A DNA stretch of 64,000 bases, taken from contig CP021424.1 of assembly GCA_002162095.1 (NCBI GenBank), positions 1,178,001-1,242,000 of the forward strand, given 5' to 3'. Below the pieces are notes generated by a model. It ran no database searches. It worked only from the letters and a program-made list of their open reading frames with translations, and had not been told where the DNA came from. Of this stretch, positions 1 to 7,084 are shown piece after piece. A program made the translations under genes and the position numbers. The DNA is from Armatimonadetes bacterium Uphvl-Ar2. GTDB taxonomy: Bacteria > Armatimonadota > Fimbriimonadia > Fimbriimonadales > Fimbriimonadaceae. Each line of letters begins with the position of its first letter. The first letter of the stretch is position 1.

Positions 1-453
1 TAGCTCGGGCGTGATTTCGTGACCCATTTGGGCGAGGTACTGATCGCGCTCCCGCTCGATCCGCCGGAGCATTTGCTGCACGTGGGCGGGCACCCGGATG
101 GTCTTGCCCTTGTTATCCAGCGCCCGCAGGATGGCTTGCCGGATCCAGTGCGTGGCGTAGGTGGAGAACCGGAAACCTCGATCGATATCAAACCGCTCCA
201 CGGCCCGCATCAGGCCGAGCGCTCCTTCTTGGATCAAATCTTCCAGGGGCACCGCACCGTTCATATACGTGCGGGCAATATTGATGACCAGGCGCATGTT
301 CGACTCGATGAGTCGCTTCCGAGCTTCTTCGTCCCCCGCCTGCGAGGCGCGCGCAAGAGTGACTTCCTCCTCATAACTGAGAAGGGGCGCACGCGTGAGA
401 TGGCCCAGATAGCTGGACATCTCCCCGGAGGATTCCTGCCTGGATTTCGGCAT
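1..453 (-). CDS. RNA polymerase sigma-70 factor (N-terminal part, runs off the window)
   Basis: The 151 visible codons encode the N-terminal part of a primary or group-2 sigma factor, which directs core RNA polymerase to promoters. A short N-terminus leads into region 1.2 (about residues 13-45), region 2 (about 47-118, with DLIQEGALGLMRAVERFD at 72-89 and the region 2.3/2.4 stretch FSTYATHWIRQAI at 96-108), and the start of region 3 (RVPAHV at 120-125). There is no long acidic region 1.1, so it resembles short SigA/RpoS/HrdB-like factors. The start at 453 is the only ATG placed just before region 1.2. The gene is divergent from the SpoIIM-like gene across about 107 bp. The C-terminal regions 3 and 4 lie outside the window, so the exact sigma class cannot be fixed. 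Confidence 0.93.
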   Translation of the reverse strand, partial: MPKSRQESSGEMSSYLGHLTRAPLLSYEEEVTLARASQAGDEEARKRLIESNMRLVINIARTYMNGAVPLEDLIQEGALGLMRAVERFDIDRGFRFSTYATHWIRQAILRALDNKGKTIRVPAHVQQMLRRIERERDQYLAQMGHEITPEL

Positions 454-538
454 GAAGTCTGCCTATTATGGCTCTTTATGCTTTGGCACCCCTGCCGGAT
501 GCAGGCGGGCTCAGAAGTCGGGTCCGAGGGCCCGATTC

Positions 539-546
539 GGTATCCT
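539..546 (+). promoter_or_regulatory. putative -10 element GGTATCCT before SpoIIM-like gene
   Basis: GGTATCCT lies 14 nt before the ATG at 561 and is identical to elements before tRNA-Thr, rpsF and alaS in this window. No convincing -35 box is visible. The function as a -10 box is inferred from recurrence and position. Confidence 0.45.
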
Positions 547-560
547 CCCCTCCGGGTGCC

Positions 561-1547
561 ATGACGGAAGAAGTTCTCATTCAGCGGCGCCTGCCCGAGT
601 GGCAAAGGCTGGCCGCGCTCACGGCTAAAGCCGATGTCGGCTTTAAGAGTCTGGACAGCCAGGAGATGGTGGAGTTTGTGCGGCTGTACCGCCAGGCCTC
701 GGGGGACTTGGCCTTCTTGGCCGCCCGCCCTACCAACCCGGACGTGGTGAACTTTCTCAACAGTGCCGTCTCCCGGGCCTATGCGGTTTTGTATCGATCG
801 CCCCAGCGACGCTGGTGGCAGATGATCCGCAACGGTTTGGTCACCGGGGCGGATACGGTTCGGCGCCGCGCGAAGTTTATCGGCCTCGCCGCCGCGCTCT
901 TTTTTGCGGGATGGATTGCCGCGTACTTCCTGATTGGGGCTCGGCCGGATTTGCGCCCGCTCTTGGTGCCGCCCGAGATGGAGATGGCCTTCGAGGCCTG
1001 GACATCGGGCGACCTGGAAGCGCGAACGTTTAGCGAAAGCATGGCGATGAGCGCGTTCTACGCCACTAATAACCCTCGGGTCGGGGTGGCCTCGGCCAGC
1101 CTGGGGTTGGCCTCCGGTGGGCTGATGACCATCGCCGCGATGTGGCAAAACGGCTTGGTCATCGGCGCGCTGGCTTACGAGACCAACCAAGTGGGGCGCC
1201 TGGGCTACATGCTCAGCTCCATCTATCCGCACGGCGTGCCCGAAATCGGCGGCATATTCATCACCGCCGCCTCCGGGTTTGTGCTGGGGTGGGCGTTTAT
1301 TCGCCCGGGCAATCGTCGCCGCGTGGATGCACTGAAAGAAGCGGGCAAGGACGCCTTCACTCTTCTGATCGTGGGGCTCGTTTTGATTTTTACCGCCGCT
1401 CCCATTGAGGGGTTCTTTAGCTTTTCCCCGGCGGTGCCCCAGCCGCTCAAGGTGGTGGTGGGCACGATCTTGCTGGCGGCTTACGGGACGTTCTTCTCGC
1501 GCTTTGGCCTGAACACTAACGCCACTGACGGGCGACCTTCGGCGTAA
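561..1547 (+). CDS. SpoIIM-like (stage II sporulation protein M / DUF95) membrane protein
   Basis: This 328-aa integral membrane protein belongs to the SpoIIM/DUF95 family. It has a soluble helical N-terminus (about 1-105), followed by about five hydrophobic segments (near residues 110-130, 185-225, 230-260, 275-295 and 305-325). In Bacillus, SpoIIM is part of the engulfment complex, but the family is common in non-sporulating bacteria where its role is unknown. The reading frame is open upstream, but the ATG at 561 is chosen because it follows a promoter-like GGTATCCT and begins the conserved helical domain. Its 3' end overlaps the convergent glycosyltransferase by 32 bp. No sporulation genes are visible nearby, so the name reflects homology only. 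Confidence 0.75.
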   Translation: MTEEVLIQRRLPEWQRLAALTAKADVGFKSLDSQEMVEFVRLYRQASGDLAFLAARPTNPDVVNFLNSAVSRAYAVLYRSPQRRWWQMIRNGLVTGADTVRRRAKFIGLAAALFFAGWIAAYFLIGARPDLRPLLVPPEMEMAFEAWTSGDLEARTFSESMAMSAFYATNNPRVGVASASLGLASGGLMTIAAMWQNGLVIGALAYETNQVGRLGYMLSSIYPHGVPEIGGIFITAASGFVLGWAFIRPGNRRRVDALKEAGKDAFTLLIVGLVLIFTAAPIEGFFSFSPAVPQPLKVVVGTILLAAYGTFFSRFGLNTNATDGRPSA

Positions 1548-2427
1548 GCAGCGTCGCCAAGTAGCGGGCGTAAGACTTGGCCCGGGTGGGCCGGCGGCGG
1601 ATGGCTTCTCCGTACGCTTGCCGCGCCCCCTTCAGGTCGCCGCGCAGGGCGCGTTCTGTGCCCAGGCAAACCCAGTTGTGGGCAAAGGCGTTGTCCAAAC
1701 CGGGCCTGGATTTGTCCTCGGCGCCTTCCCAGGTGGTGATCCACTCCCGAATGCGCCAACTGTCCTCGTCCATCTTGGTGGTGTTGCGGGCGGCGTTAGT
1801 GTCGTGCACGCGGTAGAACGTCAGCGGCTCATCCACGTGGGCGACCTCCCACCCACGCGCGATGCGCAGCCACATCTGCCAGTCCCCGCAGCCGTAAAAC
1901 TGGGGATCGAAGGGGCCGCTTTGCTCGGCGCACGCCCGCCGGAACAGCACGCTACTCGTGATGATCTGGTTGTGATCCACCAGCGTGGCCAATTGGTCAC
2001 CATTGCCCGTTTTGGGCCACGGGAAGCCCAGCGGGGCAGGATCGGGGTGCTGCTCGCTGCGGCCATTAATGAACCAGCCGCTGGTGTGGACGAGGCCCAC
2101 GCGGGGGTTCTTGTCAAGCGCCTCCACTTGCCGCTGCAGTTTTTCTGGCCCCCACACATCGTCGTCGTTGAAGACCGCGATGAACTCGCCTTCGGCAAGC
2201 TCCAACCCCCGGTTGAGGGTGGCGTAGGTGCCGAGGTTTTGCGGATTGAACTCAATGCGGGCTCCGCTGGCGTGGGCGGTCAGCCACTCGCGGGTGCCAT
2301 CGGTGCTGCCGTCATCAAGCGCGATGACCTCAAAGTCACGATAGGTTTGCGCTTGAATCGAGTCCCACGCTTCCTGAATGTAATCCAAATGGTTAAAACA
2401 GGTCAGGAGAATGGAGACGCGCGGCAT
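1516..2427 (-). CDS. Family 2 glycosyltransferase
   Basis: This 303-aa protein has a GT-A fold of CAZy family GT2 and would transfer a sugar from an activated nucleotide sugar. The N-terminus VSILLTCFNHLDYI and LDDGSTDGT (38-45) form the nucleotide-binding part, and NDDD (87-90) is the metal-binding DXD-like motif. The C-terminal third carries an Arg-rich region that might be TPR-like (GTERALRGDLKGARQAY). There is no membrane segment, so it is probably cytoplasmic or peripheral. The donor and acceptor cannot be predicted. It sits 2 nt downstream of the lipoprotein gene on the same strand, which suggests co-transcription. Confidence 0.85.
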   Translation of the reverse strand: MPRVSILLTCFNHLDYIQEAWDSIQAQTYRDFEVIALDDGSTDGTREWLTAHASGARIEFNPQNLGTYATLNRGLELAEGEFIAVFNDDDVWGPEKLQRQVEALDKNPRVGLVHTSGWFINGRSEQHPDPAPLGFPWPKTGNGDQLATLVDHNQIITSSVLFRRACAEQSGPFDPQFYGCGDWQMWLRIARGWEVAHVDEPLTFYRVHDTNAARNTTKMDEDSWRIREWITTWEGAEDKSRPGLDNAFAHNWVCLGTERALRGDLKGARQAYGEAIRRRPTRAKSYARYLATLLTPKVARQWR

Positions 2428-2429
2428 GA

Positions 2430-3164
2430 TTATTCGGGGCGAATGGCAACCGTGAAGTCGGCGATGTCTAGGCTGGGGTCGGCTTGGTCGCCGACCGGCT
2501 CCAAGTTGCCTTCGGAGATATTGCTATAGACGCGGTCCACATCTAACCTTAGGGTTAAGAAGCGGTTGGTTTGGCTCGGAATGCGACCATCCCCCAGAGC
2601 ATCCCACAGGCGCCCGGTGCCGCTGGGATTGGTATTGTTCATGGTCAGCAAGTTGATCTGCACCGACCGGTAGCGGTTTAGATCGGCGAGGGGCACCAGC
2701 TGACTCATGTCCACGCTAAAGCCGATCTCTTGGTTGCCTACCTCCACCGGAATCGTGTCCACGGGCGTGCCCGTCAGTGTCCACTCGTTGAGCGTGGAAT
2801 CGCGGAACTGATAGATTTGGTACTGCGGCGAGCCCAAAGGGTTCCAGAGGATGTAGTGGGTGGCATTGCCGGCCACAAAGCCGTTGCCACCGGGCGTGAC
2901 GACCGGCAGCGGGCCATCCGTCGTGGGCGAGACGTCCTCGCTGAGACGCAAGGCGACGATGTACACATAGGGCAGGCCCGGGCTCCCCGGCTCCAGGCCC
3001 GTGCGGATGGGGCCATCCGTGCGGAACCGCACCGTGATGCGCGTACCGGTGCTCGGCCCGGCATTATCCGGGTTCCTGGCGCATCCGCTCAGCCCCAGGC
3101 TGACCGCGACTACAGCAGCGAATCCGAGAGCGGGAAGATGAGGATGCGTTGGCAGGATTCGCAT
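2430..3164 (-). CDS. Putative lipoprotein of unknown function
   Basis: This 244-aa protein begins with a lipoprotein signal peptide (hydrophobic run about residues 11-24, lipobox LSGC with Cys at residue 28), so it is predicted to be lipidated and held at the inner or outer membrane. The mature part looks beta-rich, with no motif I recognise. The ATG at 3164 is chosen because it gives a normal-length signal peptide; the frame is open 60 nt further upstream. With this start it overlaps the upstream zinc-ribbon gene by 55 nt. It is probably in an operon with the zinc-ribbon protein and the glycosyltransferase. Confidence 0.65.
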   Translation of the reverse strand: MRILPTHPHLPALGFAAVVAVSLGLSGCARNPDNAGPSTGTRITVRFRTDGPIRTGLEPGSPGLPYVYIVALRLSEDVSPTTDGPLPVVTPGGNGFVAGNATHYILWNPLGSPQYQIYQFRDSTLNEWTLTGTPVDTIPVEVGNQEIGFSVDMSQLVPLADLNRYRSVQINLLTMNNTNPSGTGRLWDALGDGRIPSQTNRFLTLRLDVDRVYSNISEGNLEPVGDQADPSLDIADFTVAIRPE

Positions 3165-3832
3165 GTCGTGATTTGGTCTCGATGAATGGCATCGCGCAGG
3201 CGTTCGGCCACCGCCATGCCGCACGTTCCGCAGGTGCGGTTCGGGGTTAGGACGGCCATCGCCGTGCCTCCGGTTCGCTTGCGGATGGCGTTGTACTTGG
3301 CCAGGGCCTCGGCGGGCACCACAGCGGCCTTGGGCGCCCGGGCGACTTGGGCTTCTTTGAACGCGGCCTCAATCTCCACGTGGACGGCTTGGGCTTTCTT
3401 CCGCTTGCGCAGGATGGACTTCTTGACTTCGTCGAGAGCGGTCGTGGCGGCCTCAACTTGGGCAGTCAAGTTCGCCACTTCGGCGCGCAACGGTTCGGCT
3501 TCCGCCGTGGCTTTGTCGGCCAATTCCCGGCTGTGCTCAATGTCGATTTGCACGGCCGAAATCTGCCGGGCGTCCACCTTGCCGTCGTAAAGCTCTTTCT
3601 CCTGCTTTTCGGCGTGGGCTCGGCGCTGGCGGGCCGTTTCTTCCAGTTCGTGGAGTTTGGCTTTGGCTTGGTCGCGCTGGGCGGTTAGGGCTTCCAGGGC
3701 CTTCTGTTCGGCCTTGGCCTGAGCGAGTTCCTTTTGCCCGGTATCGAGGTTGTTTGCCTGAGCTTGGAGGTCTAGCAAACGCTCATCCACCCGGTGTAGT
3801 GCGTAGAGAAGCGTGAGCGTGGACTCTGGCAT
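3110..3832 (-). CDS. Coiled-coil protein with C4 zinc ribbon (DUF164/CdsZ-like)
   Basis: This 240-aa protein has a long charged helical coiled coil (about residues 10-170, rich in Ala, Glu, Gln and Lys) followed by a C-terminal zinc ribbon with two pairs, CGTCG and CESC, about 25 residues apart. This is the architecture of the DUF164 / zf-RING_7 family, whose members have been proposed to bind nucleic acids; a precise cellular role is not established. It is the first gene of a three-gene minus-strand run with the lipoprotein and glycosyltransferase genes, and starts about 80 bp from the oppositely oriented tRNA-Tyr. Confidence 0.8.
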   Translation of the reverse strand: MPESTLTLLYALHRVDERLLDLQAQANNLDTGQKELAQAKAEQKALEALTAQRDQAKAKLHELEETARQRRAHAEKQEKELYDGKVDARQISAVQIDIEHSRELADKATAEAEPLRAEVANLTAQVEAATTALDEVKKSILRKRKKAQAVHVEIEAAFKEAQVARAPKAAVVPAEALAKYNAIRKRTGGTAMAVLTPNRTCGTCGMAVAERLRDAIHRDQITTCESCQRILIFPLSDSLL

Positions 3833-3887
3833 ATCTGCATTATGGCGGGGTTTGGCCCTATCCGACCGACCGCCCTACGCCATGGCA

Positions 3888-3895
3888 GGTATGAT
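3888..3895 (+). promoter_or_regulatory. putative -10 element GGTATGAT before tRNA-Tyr
   Basis: GGTATGAT ends 14 nt before the mature 5' end of tRNA-Tyr. The same spacing (13-14 nt) to a GGTATNNT box is seen at the other two tRNA genes, which makes it a good -10 candidate. No clear TTGACA-like -35 box lies 16-19 nt upstream. Confidence 0.55.
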
Positions 3896-3909
3896 TCGCG
3901 TTCAGGTCT

Positions 3910-3995
3910 GGGGAGTTGCCCGAGCGGCCAATGGGAACAGACTGTAAATCTGTCGGCGAGAGCCTTCGCAGGTTCGAATCCTGCACTCCCCACCA
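3910..3995 (+). tRNA. tRNA-Tyr (anticodon GTA)
   Basis: This 86-nt class II tRNA has acceptor arms GGGGAGT (3910-3916) and ACTCCCC (3985-3991), discriminator A and an encoded CCA (3993-3995). The anticodon loop contains GTA at 3944-3946. A long variable arm (around 3952-3970) and the T-loop GGTTCGAATCC are present. The long extra arm with GTA is typical of bacterial tRNA-Tyr. It is the left boundary of the Fic-bearing segment. Confidence 0.95.
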
Positions 3996-4132
3996 TCGTT
4001 CCTGACCTGCCGTTGCTCTTACGAGTCGTTCGATTCTCGGCGGCATCCATTTACTCGCTGTTCCTTTTGAGGAGATTACGCTTTCACTCGAAGGCCTCTT
4101 TGTCCGAAATTGAAACTTGCTTGAAGGTTCCT

Positions 4133-4178
4133 GAGGAGAATAGAAGCCTTATTCTCCTCTAATATTGAGGAGAATAAG
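4133..4178 (+). promoter_or_regulatory. operator-like repeat cluster at the Fic gene start
   Basis: A perfect 12-bp inverted repeat, cttattctcctc (4148-4159) and gaggagaataag (4167-4178), is separated by 7 nt. A third copy of the half-site, gaggagaata, occurs in direct orientation at 4133-4142. The cluster sits 16 bp before the chosen GTG start and covers the alternative TTG start. It could be an operator for a repressor, possibly the Fic protein itself through its C-terminal winged-helix-like domain, or an RNA hairpin. The role is inference. Confidence 0.5.
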
Positions 4179-4194
4179 TGCCATAATCTCATTA

Positions 4195-5310
4195 GTGCCC
4201 ACTTACATCCACGAGCGCAAACAGTGGCCGGGCTACCGCTACGACGCAACCGCCATTCTGCCAAGCCTCGAACGAGTGACCTTGGCACGCGGGCGTCTGT
4301 TTGGCATTCTTGAGGCGATCGGACTGGATGAAAAGCAGGAACACGACGTTGCGGCCCTGACTGAAGAACTGGTCAAGTCCAGCGCAATCGAAGGAGAAAG
4401 ATTGAATCCCGAATCCGTGCGGAGTTCCGTCGCTAGGCGCCTCGGCGTAGAACGGGGCGGGCTGGCCTCCTCCGACCATTACGTGGATGGATTGGTGGAG
4501 ATGACCCTCGATGCCGCGCATCGATACGATCTCCCCCTGACCGAAAATCGGCTCTTCCGGTGGCACGCGGCCCTGTTTCCCACGGGACGCAACGCCTACG
4601 GCCCGGTATCAGTCGGCCAGTGGAGAACGGACGAAGAGGGGCCGATGGTGGTGGCATCTCAAAAGCGTGGCCGTGAGATCGTGCACTTTGTCGCCCCTCA
4701 TTCCGACAGAGTCGCCCATGAGATGTCTCAGTTCCTCGCATGGGTTGAGGACAAAAACGAGGAGAGCCTCATTCTCAAAGCGGGAATCGCTCATCTCTGG
4801 TTCGAGACGATCCACCCCCTCGATGATGGCAACGGCCGTATCGGGCGCAACATCATGGACTTGCTCCTCGCACGGGCCGATCAGCGCTCGCATCGACCGT
4901 ACAGCATGGCCAGCCAAATCCTCGCCCACCGGTCGGATTACTACGACATGCTCGAAGCCACGCAAAAGGGAAACCTCGACTACACAGCCTGGCTAAATTG
5001 GTACCTCATGATTCTCCATATGACCTTGGATGCAGCCACAGAAACGGTAAGTCAGGCGATCGGGAGGGCACAGTTTTGGCAAGCCGCTAAGGACGTTCCG
5101 CTCAACGACCGGCAGCGAAAGGCCGTCTCCCGGATGCTCATGGGCTGGGAGGGCCGCATGACGAACCGCAAGTACGCCAGCTTGTGCAATTGTTCTACGG
5201 CGACCGCGACGAGAGACCTCAATGACCTTGTCGACAAGTCCATCCTCCGCCCGGATGGTGCGGGCGGGCGAAGCACCGGCTACGAACTGGTGAAGCCCGA
5301 CTCCATCTGA
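4195..5310 (+). CDS. Fic/DUF4172 family protein AMPylase with C-terminal winged helix
   Basis: Fic proteins transfer AMP, or another nucleotide monophosphate, to hydroxyl side chains of target proteins. This 371-aa copy has an N-terminal DUF4172-type region (YIHERKQWPGYRYD near the start), an inhibitory-helix motif SSAIEGE (about 65-71), the FIC core motif HPLDDGNGRIGR with catalytic His near residue 207, and a C-terminal helix-turn-helix-like domain (about 305-365, including NRKYASLCNCSTATATRDL). It is therefore a class II, auto-inhibited Fic enzyme. The start is uncertain: GTG at 4195 matches the usual N-terminus of the family, and a TTG at 4165 would add 10 residues and overlap the palindrome. 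GC looks lower than in its neighbours and it lies between two tRNA genes, which suggests acquisition by transfer. Partners and targets are unknown. Confidence 0.88.
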   Translation: MPTYIHERKQWPGYRYDATAILPSLERVTLARGRLFGILEAIGLDEKQEHDVAALTEELVKSSAIEGERLNPESVRSSVARRLGVERGGLASSDHYVDGLVEMTLDAAHRYDLPLTENRLFRWHAALFPTGRNAYGPVSVGQWRTDEEGPMVVASQKRGREIVHFVAPHSDRVAHEMSQFLAWVEDKNEESLILKAGIAHLWFETIHPLDDGNGRIGRNIMDLLLARADQRSHRPYSMASQILAHRSDYYDMLEATQKGNLDYTAWLNWYLMILHMTLDAATETVSQAIGRAQFWQAAKDVPLNDRQRKAVSRMLMGWEGRMTNRKYASLCNCSTATATRDLNDLVDKSILRPDGAGGRSTGYELVKPDSI

Positions 5311-5359
5311 GCCAATAATCCTCCACGGGACCAGGTTGGCCCATCCGCCAGGGGTTGCA

Positions 5360-5367
5360 GGTATCCT
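5360..5367 (+). promoter_or_regulatory. putative -10 element GGTATCCT before tRNA-Thr
   Basis: GGTATCCT ends 13 nt before the mature 5' end of tRNA-Thr. A possible -35-like TTGGCC is at 5336-5341, with 20-nt spacing. Recurrence before the other tRNA genes supports the call. Confidence 0.55.
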
Positions 5368-5380
5368 CTCCCCCGCGCAA

Positions 5381-5455
5381 GCCCTCGTAGCTCAGAGGTA
5401 GAGCACCTCTTTGGTAAAGAGGAGGTCACGGGTTCAATTCCCGTCGAGGGCTCCA
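5381..5455 (+). tRNA. tRNA-Thr (anticodon GGT)
   Basis: This 75-nt tRNA has acceptor arms GCCCTCG (5381-5387) and CGAGGGC (5445-5451), an encoded CCA (5453-5455), anticodon stem CCTCT/AGAGG with loop TTGGTAA (anticodon GGT at 5413-5415), and the T-loop GGTTCAATTCC. It is the right boundary of the segment carrying the Fic gene. Confidence 0.95.
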
Positions 5456-5501
5456 TTCTTTTCCGGCACCCTGCCCACGCACAACTCTCGGCGTTTTCAA
5501 G

Positions 5502-5507
5502 TAGTCT
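5502..5507 (+). promoter_or_regulatory. TANNNT box (TAGTCT) 8 nt before the HD hydrolase ATG
   Basis: TAGTCT lies 8 nt before the ATG at 5516 and there is no Shine-Dalgarno sequence between. If it is a -10 box, the transcript would start at or next to the start codon. Similar boxes precede several other genes here. Confidence 0.35.
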
Positions 5508-5515
5508 GAACACAC

Positions 5516-6214
5516 ATGGACACCGTGACTCCCACGTCGCAAGGCACCGCCCGCCCACTTACGTTGGAAGACGTGAAGGCCTACCCCAAGGTGCGCACGC
5601 TGATTGATGGCGCCAACGAGCTCCTGAAGTCCATGGGCTACACCGAGCACGGGCACCGGCACGTCGGCATTGTCGCGGGCATCACCAAGTCCATCCTCAA
5701 GGGCCTCGGCCGCCCTTCCCGCGAAGTCGAGCTCGGCATGATTGCCGCCCACCTCCACGACATCGGCAACGTCATCAACCGCCATGATCACCCGATCAGC
5801 GGGGCCAACATCGCCTTCACCCTGCTCAATGAGATGGGCATGGAAGCGGCGGAGATCGCGCCGATCCTCGGGGCCATCGGCAATCACGAGGAACTCGTCG
5901 GCCAACCCGTGAGCGTGATGAGCGCCGCCCTCATCGTGGCGGACAAGAGCGATGTGCACTATTCCCGGGTTCAGAATCCGATGCTGGAAACCTTCGACAT
6001 CCACGACCGTGTGAATTACGCCGTGCAGCGCAGCCGCGTGGAAATGCTGAACGAGGACAAGACCATCGAGCTCACGCTCGAAATTGACGCCACTTTTGCC
6101 ACGGTGATGGAGTATTTCGAGATATTCCTCAGCCGCATGATCATGTGCCGCCGGTCTTGCGAAACCTTCGGCTACACCTTCCGCCTGCGGGTCAACGGTA
6201 CCGTTTTGGGCTAG
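5516..6214 (+). CDS. HD-domain metal-dependent phosphohydrolase
   Basis: This 232-aa protein has HD superfamily signatures: an early His (GHRHVG, about residues 46-51), the core HLHDIGN (about 82-88) preceded by MIAA, and downstream GNHEE and ADKSDV, which supply the remaining metal ligands. HD proteins hydrolyse phosphate esters of nucleotides or related molecules; the substrate here cannot be read from sequence. It stands alone between tRNA-Thr and the rpsF promoter. The ATG at 5516 has a TANNNT box 8 nt upstream and no Shine-Dalgarno, fitting a leaderless mRNA. Confidence 0.82.
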   Translation: MDTVTPTSQGTARPLTLEDVKAYPKVRTLIDGANELLKSMGYTEHGHRHVGIVAGITKSILKGLGRPSREVELGMIAAHLHDIGNVINRHDHPISGANIAFTLLNEMGMEAAEIAPILGAIGNHEELVGQPVSVMSAALIVADKSDVHYSRVQNPMLETFDIHDRVNYAVQRSRVEMLNEDKTIELTLEIDATFATVMEYFEIFLSRMIMCRRSCETFGYTFRLRVNGTVLG

Positions 6215-6238
6215 GCCCCGCACCCTTCAGCAGAGGTT

Positions 6239-6246
6239 GGTATCCT
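6239..6246 (+). promoter_or_regulatory. putative -10 element GGTATCCT of the rpsF-ssb operon
   Basis: GGTATCCT follows the HD hydrolase stop by about 25 nt and would give an mRNA leader of about 80 nt ahead of rpsF. It is identical to the tRNA-Thr and alaS boxes. Confidence 0.5.
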
Positions 6247-6252
6247 AACGGA

Positions 6253-6330
6253 TTCAAACGGGCTCTCTGCGGCGACTTGAATCGCCGTCCTCTATGGCCG
6301 CTCCGGCGACCTGAGAAAGCCCAGAGAGAG
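6253..6330 (+). promoter_or_regulatory. rpsF leader: structured rpsF leader, candidate S6:S18 autoregulatory RNA
   Basis: The leader has a clear hairpin, CGGCGA (6270-6275) with TCGCCG (6282-6287) around a 6-nt loop. It also has two competing long-range pairings: GGGCT (6260-6264) with AGCCC (6318-6322), and CTCTCTG (6263-6269) with CAGAGAG (6322-6328). The second would bury the purine-rich Shine-Dalgarno region of rpsF. Ribosomal S6 with S18 is known to bind its own mRNA leader in many bacteria through a motif containing CCG; CCG occurs here at 6298-6300 and 6303-6305. The match to that motif is not demonstrated. Confidence 0.4.
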
Positions 6331-6335
6331 CAAAC

Positions 6336-6626
6336 ATGCGAAACTACGAAGCGCTTTATATCGTTGCGGCCAACCTGACCGATGACCAAGTGTCCGCCAT
6401 TGCCAACCGCTGGAAGGAAGTCACCGAGAAGCTCGGCGGCACCGTGGAAGAAGCCGGCAAGTGGGAAACCCGACGCCTGGAGTTTGAAATCAAGGGCCAC
6501 CGCGACGGCACCTACATCCTGATGAAGTTCTCGGGCACCCCGGCGATTCAGCACGAGCTCAAGCGCCAAATGATGATCTCCGATGACATCCTGCGGCTGC
6601 GCATCTTCCTCATGGAGGCCGTGTGA
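6336..6626 (+). CDS. rpsF: 30S ribosomal protein S6
   Basis: The 96-aa protein has the typical S6 sequence: start MRNYEALYIV, middle GKWETRRLEFEIKGHRDGTY and end RLRIFLMEA. It binds S18 on the platform of the small subunit. An AGAGAGAG ribosome-binding region precedes the ATG by 5 nt. The stop overlaps the ssb start (GTGA), so ssb is translationally coupled. The usual third gene, rpsR (S18), is not next: the following gene is a sugar isomerase, so S18 must be encoded elsewhere. Confidence 0.97.
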   Translation: MRNYEALYIVAANLTDDQVSAIANRWKEVTEKLGGTVEEAGKWETRRLEFEIKGHRDGTYILMKFSGTPAIQHELKRQMMISDDILRLRIFLMEAV

Positions 6627-7066
6627 GCATCAACCGAGTCGTCCTGATTGGACGACTGGCCCGCGACCCCGAACTGCGCCAGACCAACACCGGCATGCAA
6701 GTGGTGGACTTCACCCTCGCGGTGGACAAGCGCCGCGGCAAGCGGGACGAAGAGCAGGAACCGAACTGGTTTCGCATCTCCGCTTTCGGTCAAACCGCTG
6801 ACTACGTGAGCCAGTACCTCTCCAAGGGTCGCCTCGTGGCCGTGGACGGTCGCCTGGAGCACCGCAAGTACCAAGATCGCGACGGCAACAACCGTGAAGC
6901 CATCAGCATCATCGCCGACAACGTGCAGGGCCTCGATCGTCCGCGTGAAGAAGGCGATATGGGCGGCGGCAACGGCGGCGGTCGCGCCACCCCGGCCCGC
7001 ACCAGCGGCGCCTCCCGTGGCCCGGCTCCGGCGGAAGACGACTTCGATCCGTTCGAAGACGACTAA
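6623..7066 (+). CDS. ssb: Single-stranded DNA-binding protein
   Basis: The 147-aa protein has an N-terminal OB fold (NRVVLIGRLARDPELR at about 4-19, through about residue 105), a Gly/Ala-rich disordered linker and the acidic tip DFDPFEDD, the docking peptide for replication and repair partners. It coats single-stranded DNA as a tetramer. The start is GTG at 6623, overlapping the rpsF stop by four bases. The full linker and intact tip indicate a functional main SSB. Confidence 0.97.
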   Translation: MSINRVVLIGRLARDPELRQTNTGMQVVDFTLAVDKRRGKRDEEQEPNWFRISAFGQTADYVSQYLSKGRLVAVDGRLEHRKYQDRDGNNREAISIIADNVQGLDRPREEGDMGGGNGGGRATPARTSGASRGPAPAEDDFDPFEDD

Positions 7067-7084
7067 GCCCTCCCAAAAACCAGC

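Noticed and set aside
261-1232. A 323-codon open frame on the minus strand
   Set aside because: It is antisense to the SpoIIM-like gene and overlaps the sigma factor in another frame; the sigma and SpoIIM readings are both strongly supported.
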